From: Ohtaekwangia kribbensis
GTDB taxonomy: Bacteria > Bacteroidota > Bacteroidia > Cytophagales > Cyclobacteriaceae
NCBI RefSeq assembly: GCF_042676245.1
Contig: NZ_JBHTKA010000014.1
Coordinates: 165,176-229,175, forward strand
Length of the DNA stretch: 64,000 bases
Reading direction: 5' to 3'
Below are positions 53,061 to 60,587 of the stretch, one piece after another. Below the pieces are notes generated by a model. That model was not told the origin of the DNA. It saw only the letters and a program-made list of their open reading frames with translations, and made no database searches. The position numbers were made by a program, and so were the translations under genes. How positions within the stretch are numbered: the stretch's first letter is position 1; every line of letters begins with the position of its first letter.

Positions 53061-55988
53061 TTAATTTGTTAACAGACCGTCCAGTGTAAGCGATACATAG
53101 TACAATCCACCAATGGTAGGACCTGCTGCATACTGGATATAGCGGTTATTGAGAATGTTGGTTCCGCCAACTTTAATGCTCGTCTTGATAGCCGGCAGGC
53201 GGTATGTAACCTGTGCATCAATCGTGCTATAGGCTGGTATGCTACCGTTGGCCAGCGGACTTTCCCACAGGAATGAATCCTGCCATCTCCACACAATGTT
53301 AAAGCCGAGGTTGGTAATTACTTCGCGGTTTCCGAAAGAGATATTGGTTGCCCACTTCGGTGTGTTGAAGCCGGTAACAAAAACATCTTTCTCTTTATTC
53401 TTCGATATATTGTTATAGTTCACATTACCACCGATGGTAAATTTCTTATAGAAGTTATAGGTAAGGCCAAGTGAAGAACCGTAGTTGTTATACTTCTGTT
53501 TGGCGTTGGTATATACGCGGTAGCGAACCTGGCGTGGAGTACGGTTGGCAGCCAGCATCGAGATCACAGCGTCATCTGTACCCACCTGTACTTGCTTGTC
53601 AGGATCAGGATATTTACCGGAAACATCTGCGAGGTATGGAACAGCTACTTCTACTTGTCCTAAAAATCCATCGTACTGGTTGGTATAGGCATCTATATCG
53701 ACCACCACAGTATTATCAAACAATACGCTTTTATAGCCCACTTCAAAGGAGTTGATGCGTTCCGGGCGTGTAGGCGACAGGTTGGTCGCTTCCAGCAATG
53801 CACGGTTCTTCAACGCTGCATCATTGGCGGCCATACCGTTTTTTACATCCGTATTTACGGCAGCATTGAATGTATTGATGGATGCGAGCGTATAGGAGTT
53901 GTCGAGGTAGTTGAGACCATCGTTGATATAGGACAATCCACCTACACGTCTGATGTTTCCGTTGTTCACAAATGAAAGCGCTTCAAACAGCGAAGGGAAG
54001 CGGAAACCATTCTGGAATGATGCGCGGAAATTATGTTTCTCGGCCACGGTATATACCGCTGCTATACGCGGATTTACTTTCGGATTGAATTCGAGGTTGT
54101 GATCCAGGCGAAGCGATCCGAACAGTTTCAGTTTTTCATTGAATAAAGTTTTGGTGACCTGCGTGAAGAAACCATATTTAGTATAGTATACATTGTTACC
54201 AAAGCTGCCATCTTCCAGCGGTGTGTTGCGTTCTGCTACCGGACGAGAGAAATCAACGAAGTTATTTCCATCGGGTATAATTTGATAAATGCGCAGATCA
54301 GCGCCTACCAGCAGATCAACAATCTTTACTTTCTTGGATAGATCCCATTGTGCATCGGTGTGGTACATGCGGCTCATCTGGTGAAGCTTGGCTCCGCCGG
54401 AAGATGTACCGGTAGGCACAGCACTGATATGATCCCAGTTATTGATACCGATGATAACATTCTTCATGGAATCAAAACGATAGGTGCCCGGTTCGTAACG
54501 ACCAGCGTCTGCATTGGCACGTGCTATACGCATCGCTTCTGCCAGCTCTATATCGGGGTTGGCATTCAATGTACTTTGTAAAGACGCTTTGAATTTATCG
54601 CGCCATGCATTGTTGGAAAGATGTGCGAGGTCGAGGTTGTCAGAAAGCGGTTTGAGGTTATAGGAGTCACCAGTGTTTTCAAGCGATACATACGAGCGGA
54701 TAGAATAGTTGGCACCTTTCAGTTCAAGCTTGTGATTTTGCACACGCGTGTTGTTGAGTTGTATTTTGTTACCACGCTGAAATAAACCATCCAGTAAACC
54801 GAAACGGTAGCTATAGGACAATTCTGCATTGCTGCCAATCTTATAATGTATAGCAGCATCGAGCTTGATGTTATCTACTTTACCGGGCACAAGGTCTTTT
54901 TCCCAATAGCCGGTTCTGCGAACTACAAAAGATTGATTAGCTACACCGTTGTACGTGATGCCACTTACGGTTACAGCATTGCTACCGCTGTCATCACCAT
55001 ACTTATTCCACGCATCGTATGCCGGGTGATCGGCAACATTTAACTCAGGATACGAAGGATTGCCGGTACCGGGCGTAGAGTTTGGATTCTGATCGGTTTT
55101 GGTATTGCCGCGCCAGTCTGTAGCACGCAGGTAACTTGCATTTATTTTGAACGCTATTTTGTTATTGTACGCCTTGGCATAGCGCAATGCTGTTTCAGTT
55201 AATACACTCGGATCATAATCGATACCGTCAACATGGTTTACACCAGTCTTTTGATATATACTTAACCCCTGGTATAAAAATGGACTCTTGGTAATGAGGT
55301 TAGCCATACCGTTGATGGCGTTCATACCATAGAGTGCAGATGCAGCACCCGGGGTAATCTCGACACTCTCTATATCGAGTTCAGTGGGGCCTATAGCGTT
55401 GCCGAGCGGAACACCCAATGTAGCGGCCTGCATATCCACACCATCTACTACTTGTACGAAGCGAAAGTTGTTGGGTATATTAAAGCCGCGTGTATTCGGT
55501 ACTTTAAAGGTAATGCTCGAGGTCGTCATCTGTACACCTTTTACATTTTCCAACGCATCGTAAAAGCTTGGTGCAGGTGTTTCCCTGATCGCGCGCAGGT
55601 CAAGCTTTTCAATGGCTACCGGAGATTTGAGTTGAGACTCTTCTACACGCGATGCCGTGATAACAACTTCTTCACCGAGCAACGCACTTGGATTCAGTTG
55701 AAACTTTAATACTGTATTAGGTACAGTTACTTCGATCTCTTCTGTTTTATACCCTATAAAAGAAGCTACTAATGTTACCGGTAATTGTTTTACAGATATA
55801 CTGAAGTCTCCGTTAGCACCGGTTACTGTTCCAAGCACAGTCCCTTTCACAGCGATGTTAACACCTGCCAGTGTTTCCTGCGTTTCGCCATCGGCAATGC
55901 TACCACTAATCAGGTTTTGCGCCTGGACAAATGTTGTAGCGGAAATCAATACGAGTAAGAAAAGCAATCGGTGGTAAAAGTTGTTCAT
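53061..55988 (-). CDS. TonB-dependent outer-membrane receptor with CarboxypepD_reg domain
   Basis: 975 residues with a signal peptide (LLFLLVLISATTFVQA). CarboxypepD_reg-like domain at 26-100 (ISGSIADGETQETLAGVNIA). Plug at ~120-235 (PAPSFYDALENVKGVQMTTS; ESVEITPGAASALYGMNAIN). The 22-strand barrel runs to the end (FRASFQNGFRFPSLFEALSF; TINAKISTIK-like strands). Energy-dependent importer of large or scarce substrates. A pair of palindromic operators flanks its promoter, and the next transcription unit upstream is a YeiH-type transporter with the same operator. I infer a sulfur-related ligand; no SusD partner is present. Confidence 0.93.
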   Translation of the reverse strand: MNNFYHRLLFLLVLISATTFVQAQNLISGSIADGETQETLAGVNIAVKGTVLGTVTGANGDFSISVKQLPVTLVASFIGYKTEEIEVTVPNTVLKFQLNPSALLGEEVVITASRVEESQLKSPVAIEKLDLRAIRETPAPSFYDALENVKGVQMTTSSITFKVPNTRGFNIPNNFRFVQVVDGVDMQAATLGVPLGNAIGPTELDIESVEITPGAASALYGMNAINGMANLITKSPFLYQGLSIYQKTGVNHVDGIDYDPSVLTETALRYAKAYNNKIAFKINASYLRATDWRGNTKTDQNPNSTPGTGNPSYPELNVADHPAYDAWNKYGDDSGSNAVTVSGITYNGVANQSFVVRRTGYWEKDLVPGKVDNIKLDAAIHYKIGSNAELSYSYRFGLLDGLFQRGNKIQLNNTRVQNHKLELKGANYSIRSYVSLENTGDSYNLKPLSDNLDLAHLSNNAWRDKFKASLQSTLNANPDIELAEAMRIARANADAGRYEPGTYRFDSMKNVIIGINNWDHISAVPTGTSSGGAKLHQMSRMYHTDAQWDLSKKVKIVDLLVGADLRIYQIIPDGNNFVDFSRPVAERNTPLEDGSFGNNVYYTKYGFFTQVTKTLFNEKLKLFGSLRLDHNLEFNPKVNPRIAAVYTVAEKHNFRASFQNGFRFPSLFEALSFVNNGNIRRVGGLSYINDGLNYLDNSYTLASINTFNAAVNTDVKNGMAANDAALKNRALLEATNLSPTRPERINSFEVGYKSVLFDNTVVVDIDAYTNQYDGFLGQVEVAVPYLADVSGKYPDPDKQVQVGTDDAVISMLAANRTPRQVRYRVYTNAKQKYNNYGSSLGLTYNFYKKFTIGGNVNYNNISKNKEKDVFVTGFNTPKWATNISFGNREVITNLGFNIVWRWQDSFLWESPLANGSIPAYSTIDAQVTYRLPAIKTSIKVGGTNILNNRYIQYAAGPTIGGLYYVSLTLDGLLTN

Positions 55989-56000
55989 ATAGCAGTTTAA

Positions 56001-56018
56001 GTCTATAGCTTTGGTAGA
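56001..56018. promoter_or_regulatory. operator (GTCTATAG...GGTAGA) at the TonB-receptor start
   Basis: GTCTATAGCTTTGGTAGA; it differs at one position from the reverse complement of the 57.76-kb site. Lies just downstream of the -7 box, where a repressor would block initiation. Confidence 0.6.
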
Positions 56019-56025
56019 TTTTTAG

Positions 56026-56055
56026 CAAAACTAGGAGTAATCCCTATTAAATCAA
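56026..56055 (-). promoter_or_regulatory. promoter of the TonB-receptor gene
   Basis: Minus strand: TTG (56053-56055), 19-base spacer, TAGTTTTG (56026-56033): exact TTG-N19-TAnnTTTG. The -33 box lies within the operator at 56044-56058. Confidence 0.75.
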
Positions 56056-56058
56056 TAG
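56044..56058. promoter_or_regulatory. operator (CTATT-N5-AATAG) over the -33 box
   Basis: CTATTAAATCAATAG with flanks TAATCC and ACTTA; closest relative of the peroxiredoxin site at 16546-16560. Confidence 0.65.
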
Positions 56059-56111
56059 ACTTAAAAGAATTTTATGAAAATATTGTAGAATTTTTTGCCT
56101 AACGGACAATA

Positions 56112-56145
56112 GTAAAAGCCTCCGAAACGCTGCAGAGGCTTTTTA
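56112..56145 (-). terminator. intrinsic terminator of the YeiH-family gene
   Basis: Stem AAAAGCCTC / GAGGCTTTT with a 12-base loop, downstream of the YeiH-like stop on the minus strand. Confidence 0.75.
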
Positions 56146-56198
56146 CGACACGCTTTTCATCAACAAACTCTTACTGTATATAGGAGTCGGAATACTTG

Positions 56199-57476
56199 TT
56201 AGCTGAACAGCAGGAATGCTACAATCAGCGTAATAATGATGTTGAAACCCTGGGCGATAAGAAAAGCGTATAAAGGTTTCCGGCTATTGGCGTTAAACAG
56301 GTCTGAAAATTTAGTCTCAAGCCCGATGCTTGTAAAGGCCAGCACAAACCATAGTGTTTGTATACTCTTTAAACTTTCTTTTACACTGCTCACGGCGTCT
56401 GCACTTAATGCGAATGAAAAAAGGAGTGAGGCAGCAACGAAGCCGATCACAAATTTAGGGAAGCGCTCCCAGATAACACCGAGCGATGGTTTGGTTACTT
56501 TACCATCAGCCTGATCTTTACCAGTATACGTCCAATATATACTGATGGCGAAAGCAGCAACACCCAACAAAACGTTTTGAGAAAATTTAACGATCGTGCT
56601 GATCTTGAGTGCTGTTTCACCTACGAGCGTTCCGGAAGCCACTACCGCACCCGTTGTATCAATACTACCCCCGAGCCATGCGCCCGTAACTTCCTGCGGA
56701 AAGTGAAAGTAGTTCGCGATATAGGGCATGAAGATCATCATCGGAATAGCAACGATCAGTACCAATGATATAACATACGAGAGCTTTTTAGAATCACCTT
56801 GTATAGCACCGGCCGTAGCGATGGCAGCCGATACACCGCAGATGGAAACTGCGCTGGAGATCATCATGGTTAACTCTTCATCAAGCTTTAGCTTCTTGCA
56901 GATCCAGTATGCGAAATACCAAACGCTCACTACAACCGCGAGTGCCTGAATGAGACCGAGACCACCTGCCTTGAGTATATCGGAGAAAATAACTCCGGTG
57001 CCGAGTAACACGAGCCCGGTCTTTACAAATAATTCAGTAGAGAGTGCCGAACGAAACCACTGCGGAAGCGGAAGCGTATTGCTGATGAGTAAACCGATGG
57101 AGAGACTGAAGATAACAGCTTCCAGGTTCAATGATTTTATCGCGCTGTTCCCGGCCAGTGCTACGGCTATTACCGTAAGTATATATAACACCGGAAAAAC
57201 AACGAGCATATTTTTTACAGGTTTGCCGGTTAACAGCGTTCCCAGTATAGCAATCGCGAAACTATAGAGGAATTGCGCACCGATCTTGAAGAGATTTTCA
57301 CTGGCTAATATTTTTTCAGTGATGTCGTTTCCTTCTTTCCAGGAGAATGCCGGTGTTGGTATAATAAACCAGAGAAGTGAAAAAAGAATTGTGATACCTC
57401 CCAGCGCTACGGCTGTCCAGTCTTCATGTAATACAAATCCTTTTTTTTCGCTTAAGGTCTGTGTTGCAGTACTCAT
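56199..57476 (-). CDS. YeiH-family (UPF0324) membrane transporter
   Basis: 425 residues with 10-11 hydrophobic helices. Family segments: LLISNTLPLPQWFRSALSTE, VKTGLVLLGTGVIFSDILK, LDEELTMMISSAVSICGVSA, AWLGGSIDTTGAVVASGTLV. YeiH proteins are described as putative sulfate/sulfite-type exporters; the substrate is not firmly known. It has its own perfect promoter and a 25-bp-class operator about 280 bp upstream, giving a long 5' leader. Neighbouring units (TonB receptor, PhyH/ATP-grasp with SAM riboswitch) share the operator, which supports a sulfur-linked role. Confidence 0.93.
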   Translation of the reverse strand: MSTATQTLSEKKGFVLHEDWTAVALGGITILFSLLWFIIPTPAFSWKEGNDITEKILASENLFKIGAQFLYSFAIAILGTLLTGKPVKNMLVVFPVLYILTVIAVALAGNSAIKSLNLEAVIFSLSIGLLISNTLPLPQWFRSALSTELFVKTGLVLLGTGVIFSDILKAGGLGLIQALAVVVSVWYFAYWICKKLKLDEELTMMISSAVSICGVSAAIATAGAIQGDSKKLSYVISLVLIVAIPMMIFMPYIANYFHFPQEVTGAWLGGSIDTTGAVVASGTLVGETALKISTIVKFSQNVLLGVAAFAISIYWTYTGKDQADGKVTKPSLGVIWERFPKFVIGFVAASLLFSFALSADAVSSVKESLKSIQTLWFVLAFTSIGLETKFSDLFNANSRKPLYAFLIAQGFNIIITLIVAFLLFS

Positions 57477-57555
57477 ATGTTGGGCGCGTGATAAACTAAG
57501 AATGTATAAATGTACTCAACCCGAAAGAACATATGAAAACAAAAACGGTGAAGCT

Positions 57556-57675
57556 TCATGAACGGAGAATGTAGCAGGAGAGTGGCTTGGTGGCTACGGA
57601 ATGCACCAGTGTCTTTCGAGAAATTCCACCAAAATTCTTTTTAAGACCGGTGCATCCGGAAGCCGTTTTGTTCAT
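57556..57675 (-). other. possible small ORF (39 codons) in the YeiH leader
   Basis: ATG at 57675 to TGA at 57556; product MNKTASGCTGLKKNFGGIS... with two Cys. It overlaps an imperfect inverted repeat (GGATGCACCGG...CTGGTGCATTCC on the minus strand). Could be a leader peptide or chance. The remainder of the 348-bp gap 57477-57824 holds the promoter and operator and nothing else I can identify. Confidence 0.3.
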
Positions 57676-57753
57676 GGCCGGAAGAGGATCTCAACTCACC
57701 TGACCAGATTTGTATATACCGTTTTACGTCACTGTTACCCGGTATAATTTTTA

Positions 57754-57777
57754 TTGTCTACCAAATCTATAGACAAA
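57754..57777. promoter_or_regulatory. operator of the YeiH-family gene
   Basis: Core GTCTACCAAATCTATAGAC with TT..AA extensions: TTGTCTA / TAGACAA arms. It overlaps the last base of the -7 box and the start point. Confidence 0.7.
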
Positions 57778-57803
57778 TGTAAGTAACGATACTTTATATG
57801 CAA
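57774..57803 (-). promoter_or_regulatory. promoter of the YeiH-family gene
   Basis: Minus strand: TTG (57801-57803), 19-base spacer, TACATTTG (57774-57781): exact consensus. Confidence 0.8.
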
Positions 57804-57824
57804 GTATTCGTGCTATAATTTTTT

Positions 57825-58760
57825 TTAAATGGTAAGCGCGATCTCTCTTATCTTTTGCAACCGCTGCTCGAGGTATTGACTGAGGTGATCTAGCGGATTA
57901 AAATCAATGCCTTCAATATGTATGCTGCGTGAACTTGTATGCGGGCGGATCGCATAGAAATATACCTGGTTTGTTTTTCGATCGGTAACATATTCGATGC
58001 TGCCGGTATCGATCAAAGCTGCATGCGCTATTCTCTCCAGCGTGTTCAGAATTTCCAGGGATGGTGCAAATACACTCGCTTTAACTTCAATCGGCCAGCG
58101 CTCGGGTTCGTCACCGGCATGGTATATTTTAACAGCATAGAGCACGCGACCATTCAGAATCTCAACGCGGTTGATATGGTTGCCCTTGGGCCGGATATAC
58201 TCTTGCACCAGCCATGACTTATCGTTTTGTAAATGCAGTTCATCTTTTACGAGGGCATTCACCAGTTCGTTTGCACTTTCAAAGCGCATGGTAACAGCAG
58301 GATCGCTGATGCCATTACTCTTTATAATGATTGGGAAGCGAAGTTCATTGCTGGCGGCCAGCAACTGGTCAATGCTGCTCACGATGCGTGTTTTCGGAAA
58401 AGGTATACCCAGCGAAGCGAACAGGGCCAGTTGTCGCGACCGGGTACTGATAATCTCCGTAACGCGCGACCCGTTTACAACCTGACTGCTGTTGTGTACA
58501 CCACTTACCTTTTCCACATGTTTTACATATTCTACGGTTTGAGCAATACCCAGTGCGTTGTGCGCCAGGTAAGGTGGTGAACTCATGTCGTTGAACACGA
58601 GGCTATAGGGCACTTCATATTGGGCAGGATCATACAGGTGGTCTGCCGGATTTATTATTTCATAGGGAATTCCCCGCGTCAGCAGCTTTTCAAACAAGGG
58701 ATTATATTGTTCAGGGTGGCCGTATATAATGCCGACCGGTCTTTCAAAAAATGTGAACAT
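57825..58760 (-). CDS. ATP-grasp enzyme (RimK/glutathione-synthetase-like)
   Basis: 311 residues. N-terminal pre-ATP-grasp region (VGIIYGHPEQYNPLFEKLLT), then an ATP-grasp fold from ~120: FPKTRIVSSIDQLLAA, FPIIIKSNGISDPAVTMRF (Lys binding ATP), WLVQEYIRPKGNHINRVEIL, and late GSIEYVTDRKTNQVYFYAIRP where the metal-binding residues sit; the usual E...N pair is weak (E in GSIEYV, N in INRVE). It should join a carboxylate to an amine or thiol; the substrates are unknown. 41 bp after the PhyH gene in the same transcript, under a SAM riboswitch. Confidence 0.85.
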   Translation of the reverse strand: MFTFFERPVGIIYGHPEQYNPLFEKLLTRGIPYEIINPADHLYDPAQYEVPYSLVFNDMSSPPYLAHNALGIAQTVEYVKHVEKVSGVHNSSQVVNGSRVTEIISTRSRQLALFASLGIPFPKTRIVSSIDQLLAASNELRFPIIIKSNGISDPAVTMRFESANELVNALVKDELHLQNDKSWLVQEYIRPKGNHINRVEILNGRVLYAVKIYHAGDEPERWPIEVKASVFAPSLEILNTLERIAHAALIDTGSIEYVTDRKTNQVYFYAIRPHTSSRSIHIEGIDFNPLDHLSQYLEQRLQKIREIALTI

Positions 58761-58801
58761 GGTTGTAGTTTAATTTTAGCGTAACAGTTTTATATAGTCC
58801 A

Positions 58802-59650
58802 TCAGGCAGCCTTGCGGAATGCCGGAATAAGATTTTTATGTTTCTTACTTCCTACCAGTGGCAGCAGGTGCAGGTATAGCGGTGTTGTGCTTTGCTCCGT
58901 TTTAGGTTTATACTTACCCACGATCATCGGTATATACATTACTCTTCTGCGACTGGCTGCACCGGTCAGTGGCGATGGCGCCACGCGATGCCATATTCTG
59001 CCATCGTGAATAACGAGGTCGCCTGCTTTTGCTTCTACCAATACCTCGTCTTTATCGCCATAGTTATTCAGGTAGTATTTTTTTCGGAAGAGTAAATCCC
59101 ACAGTCCTTGTTTATGGGTGCCGGGCAAAACGCGGAGTCCGCCTTTATCGGCTGTAGAATCATCCAGGTAAAAGCCGATGTTTAACATAGGCGCTACTTT
59201 CTTACCGTAGAATATATCACGTGCGCTATCGGTATGCCAGCCCATGTGGTAGAAATTACTTCCTTCTGTATTGACATAGTGATTGAATACCACACCATCT
59301 TTCTCTTCGAGACCGAGGCGTGCGCCTTCCGGCATTAAGACTTTTAATGCCTGCAGAGCCGGGTTGTTGGCGAATGCTCTTACGGCATCGCTGTGTTGAT
59401 TGGTAAATGCAAAACGTTGTACAATGGTATCACCATTTTCATCTGTACCATATTTGATCGGCACACCATTTACTTTCTGAACATTTGATTTTACCCACTG
59501 GCGTTGCACCTGCTCGGTAGAGTTAATAATAGTATCAACAGTTTCCTGTGACGCATAGTTTTCAAAGTGAATGAAGCCGTTCTTTTGAAAGAACTCAATT
59601 TGTTCTGTTGTTAATGTACCTTCGAATGTGAATTTTTTATAAGAAGCCAT
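58802..59650 (-). CDS. phytanoyl-CoA dioxygenase (PhyH)-family Fe/2-oxoglutarate enzyme
   Basis: 282 residues. FQKNGFIHFENYASQETVD start typical of PhyH. Iron ligands GWHTDSARD (HxD) and IWHRVAPSPLTG (distal His, with VIHDGR just before). The 2-oxoglutarate Arg is in AASRRRVMYIPMIVG. Non-haem iron oxygenase that hydroxylates a small molecule. First full-length gene behind a SAM-I riboswitch and Cys-rich small ORF, with an ATP-grasp gene following. Oxygenases of this superfamily also release sulfur from organic sulfonates or sulfates; that role here is inference. Confidence 0.92.
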   Translation of the reverse strand: MASYKKFTFEGTLTTEQIEFFQKNGFIHFENYASQETVDTIINSTEQVQRQWVKSNVQKVNGVPIKYGTDENGDTIVQRFAFTNQHSDAVRAFANNPALQALKVLMPEGARLGLEEKDGVVFNHYVNTEGSNFYHMGWHTDSARDIFYGKKVAPMLNIGFYLDDSTADKGGLRVLPGTHKQGLWDLLFRKKYYLNNYGDKDEVLVEAKAGDLVIHDGRIWHRVAPSPLTGAASRRRVMYIPMIVGKYKPKTEQSTTPLYLHLLPLVGSKKHKNLIPAFRKAA

Positions 59651-59862
59651 GATCGTTCAATGTTAAGGTGGACGTATAAGTATATATTTAGTAAGGGTGT
59701 GATGAATTCAGTGCTCATCAACATCGGTATAGTATATGGAAACAGTTCATTTTCATACGCTTGTTTTTTGCGGTACAAAATATTCCCTGTGCATTCCCCG
59801 CGCGAGGATGCAGTGTTTGCAAGTCATTAAAATTTCTATAGGGGATTTTTGAAAAGGCGAAA

Positions 59863-59952
59863 TCAACAACAACAGTTGTTCATACAGTAATTCATGTTGA
59901 TGGCCTGGGCGTACATACTGTTACGAACGGAGAAATTTTTTGTGTGTTTCAT
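59863..59952 (-). CDS. 29-residue Cys-tailed small ORF behind the SAM riboswitch
   Basis: Minus strand ATG at 59952 to TGA at 59863. The product starts MKHTKNFSVRNS and ends NYCMNNCCC: four cysteines in the last seven residues. The ATG lies 12 bases after the 3' strand of the riboswitch's P1 stem, so this is the first reading frame whose translation the riboswitch could gate. Either a cysteine-responsive leader peptide (poly-Cys uORFs precede sulfur genes in mycobacteria) or a functional small Cys protein/peptide precursor. 212 bases separate it from the PhyH start; they include a GC-rich hairpin TGCATCC...GGGAATGCA (59790-59812) that could be an attenuation element. Confidence 0.6.
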   Translation of the reverse strand: MKHTKNFSVRNSMYAQAINMNYCMNNCCC

Positions 59953-59964
59953 GTTGGTTAAAAA

Positions 59965-60074
59965 TTTTATAGTTCCAATTTTTTTTATTGGTAGGAATTA
60001 GCACCTTTTCAACCTGCGGTTGATAGGTTGCTAGGGGATCGCTGAGCCTAGTCTCTACTCCCTTCTGTATAAAA
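59965..60074 (-). promoter_or_regulatory. SAM-I (S-box) riboswitch
   Basis: The minus-strand RNA folds into the four-way S-box plan: P1 TTTTATA (60068-60074) / TATAAAA (59965-59971); P2 CTAGG / CCTAG; P3 ACCT…AGGT with CAACC/GGTTG inside; P4 CCAAT / ATTGG. The conserved strings GAGACTAGGCTC, TAGCAACC and AAAAGGTGCTAATTCC are at the expected places. SAM binding should stabilise P1. Downstream: Cys-tailed small ORF, PhyH and ATP-grasp genes. Confidence 0.92.
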
Positions 60075-60093
60075 CCAATCTGGTGAGAATTGA

Positions 60094-60118
60094 TTTGTCT
60101 ACTAAATCGATAGACAAA
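60094..60118. promoter_or_regulatory. operator of the SAM-riboswitch operon
   Basis: Perfect 8-bp arms TTTGTCTA (60094-60101) / TAGACAAA (60111-60118) around CTAAATCGA. It shares four bases with the -7 box and covers the presumed start point. Near-identical to the YeiH operator. Confidence 0.75.
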
Positions 60119-60145
60119 TATCAGTATTAATCGTTAACGTGCAAA
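60115..60145 (-). promoter_or_regulatory. promoter of the SAM-riboswitch operon
   Basis: Minus strand: TTTG (60142-60145), 19-base spacer, GATATTTG (60115-60122), one mismatch to TAnnTTTG. Confidence 0.7.
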
Positions 60146-60433
60146 TCTTTTTGAAAAAAATATTTAGAATTTTAAAGCACCGCTATAATTCATTGGCTGC
60201 CATGATTTGCGAATCGATGTCAGAAATAGTTCGTCATCTACTTCAAAAATGGGCTACCGCGCCCAGTCATAAATTTTCATGGTAAAAAGCAGTTGCCTGG
60301 TATTACGCAGAAGAGCGGGCCTTGCAGTGCTCCGAACAAACGAGCAGGTTGATCCAATGGTAGTTAAGTTCCATAATGCGTGGGTTCAGGTATTTCTTCA
60401 GAAGCAATAAAGATACCACATTGTATACATGTA
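60146..60433. other. non-coding stretch upstream of the SAM-riboswitch promoter
   Basis: About 290 bp between the promoter and the terminator of the sigma-factor operon. Stop codons break all frames into short pieces; no repeat or hairpin of note was seen. Confidence 0.5.
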
Positions 60434-60459
60434 AAGAGCCCGCAGTATAGCGAGCTCTT
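60434..60459 (-). terminator. terminator-like hairpin ending the sigma-factor operon
   Basis: Stem AAGAGCCCGC / GCGAGCTCTT with a 6-base loop and TTTA after it on the minus strand. Confidence 0.65.
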
Positions 60460-60481
60460 CATCCCCGGCATTATCGGGTGG

Positions 60482-60550
60482 TCAGGGTGTTTTGCGCAAC
60501 CAAATCAATGAGACAGCTTTTGCAGCAAGTTTTTTTAACCAATAAACCAT
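60482..60550 (-). other. possible 22-residue amphipathic peptide ORF
   Basis: ATG at 60550 to TGA at 60482, 37 bases after the preceding stop and before the terminator. The product begins MVYWLKKLAAKAV and continues SLIWLRKTP: short, cationic and hydrophobic. Could be a small membrane peptide or chance. Confidence 0.25.
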
Positions 60551-60587
60551 CGACCCTGTTTCACCGGATATATAGCAGGGATATACT

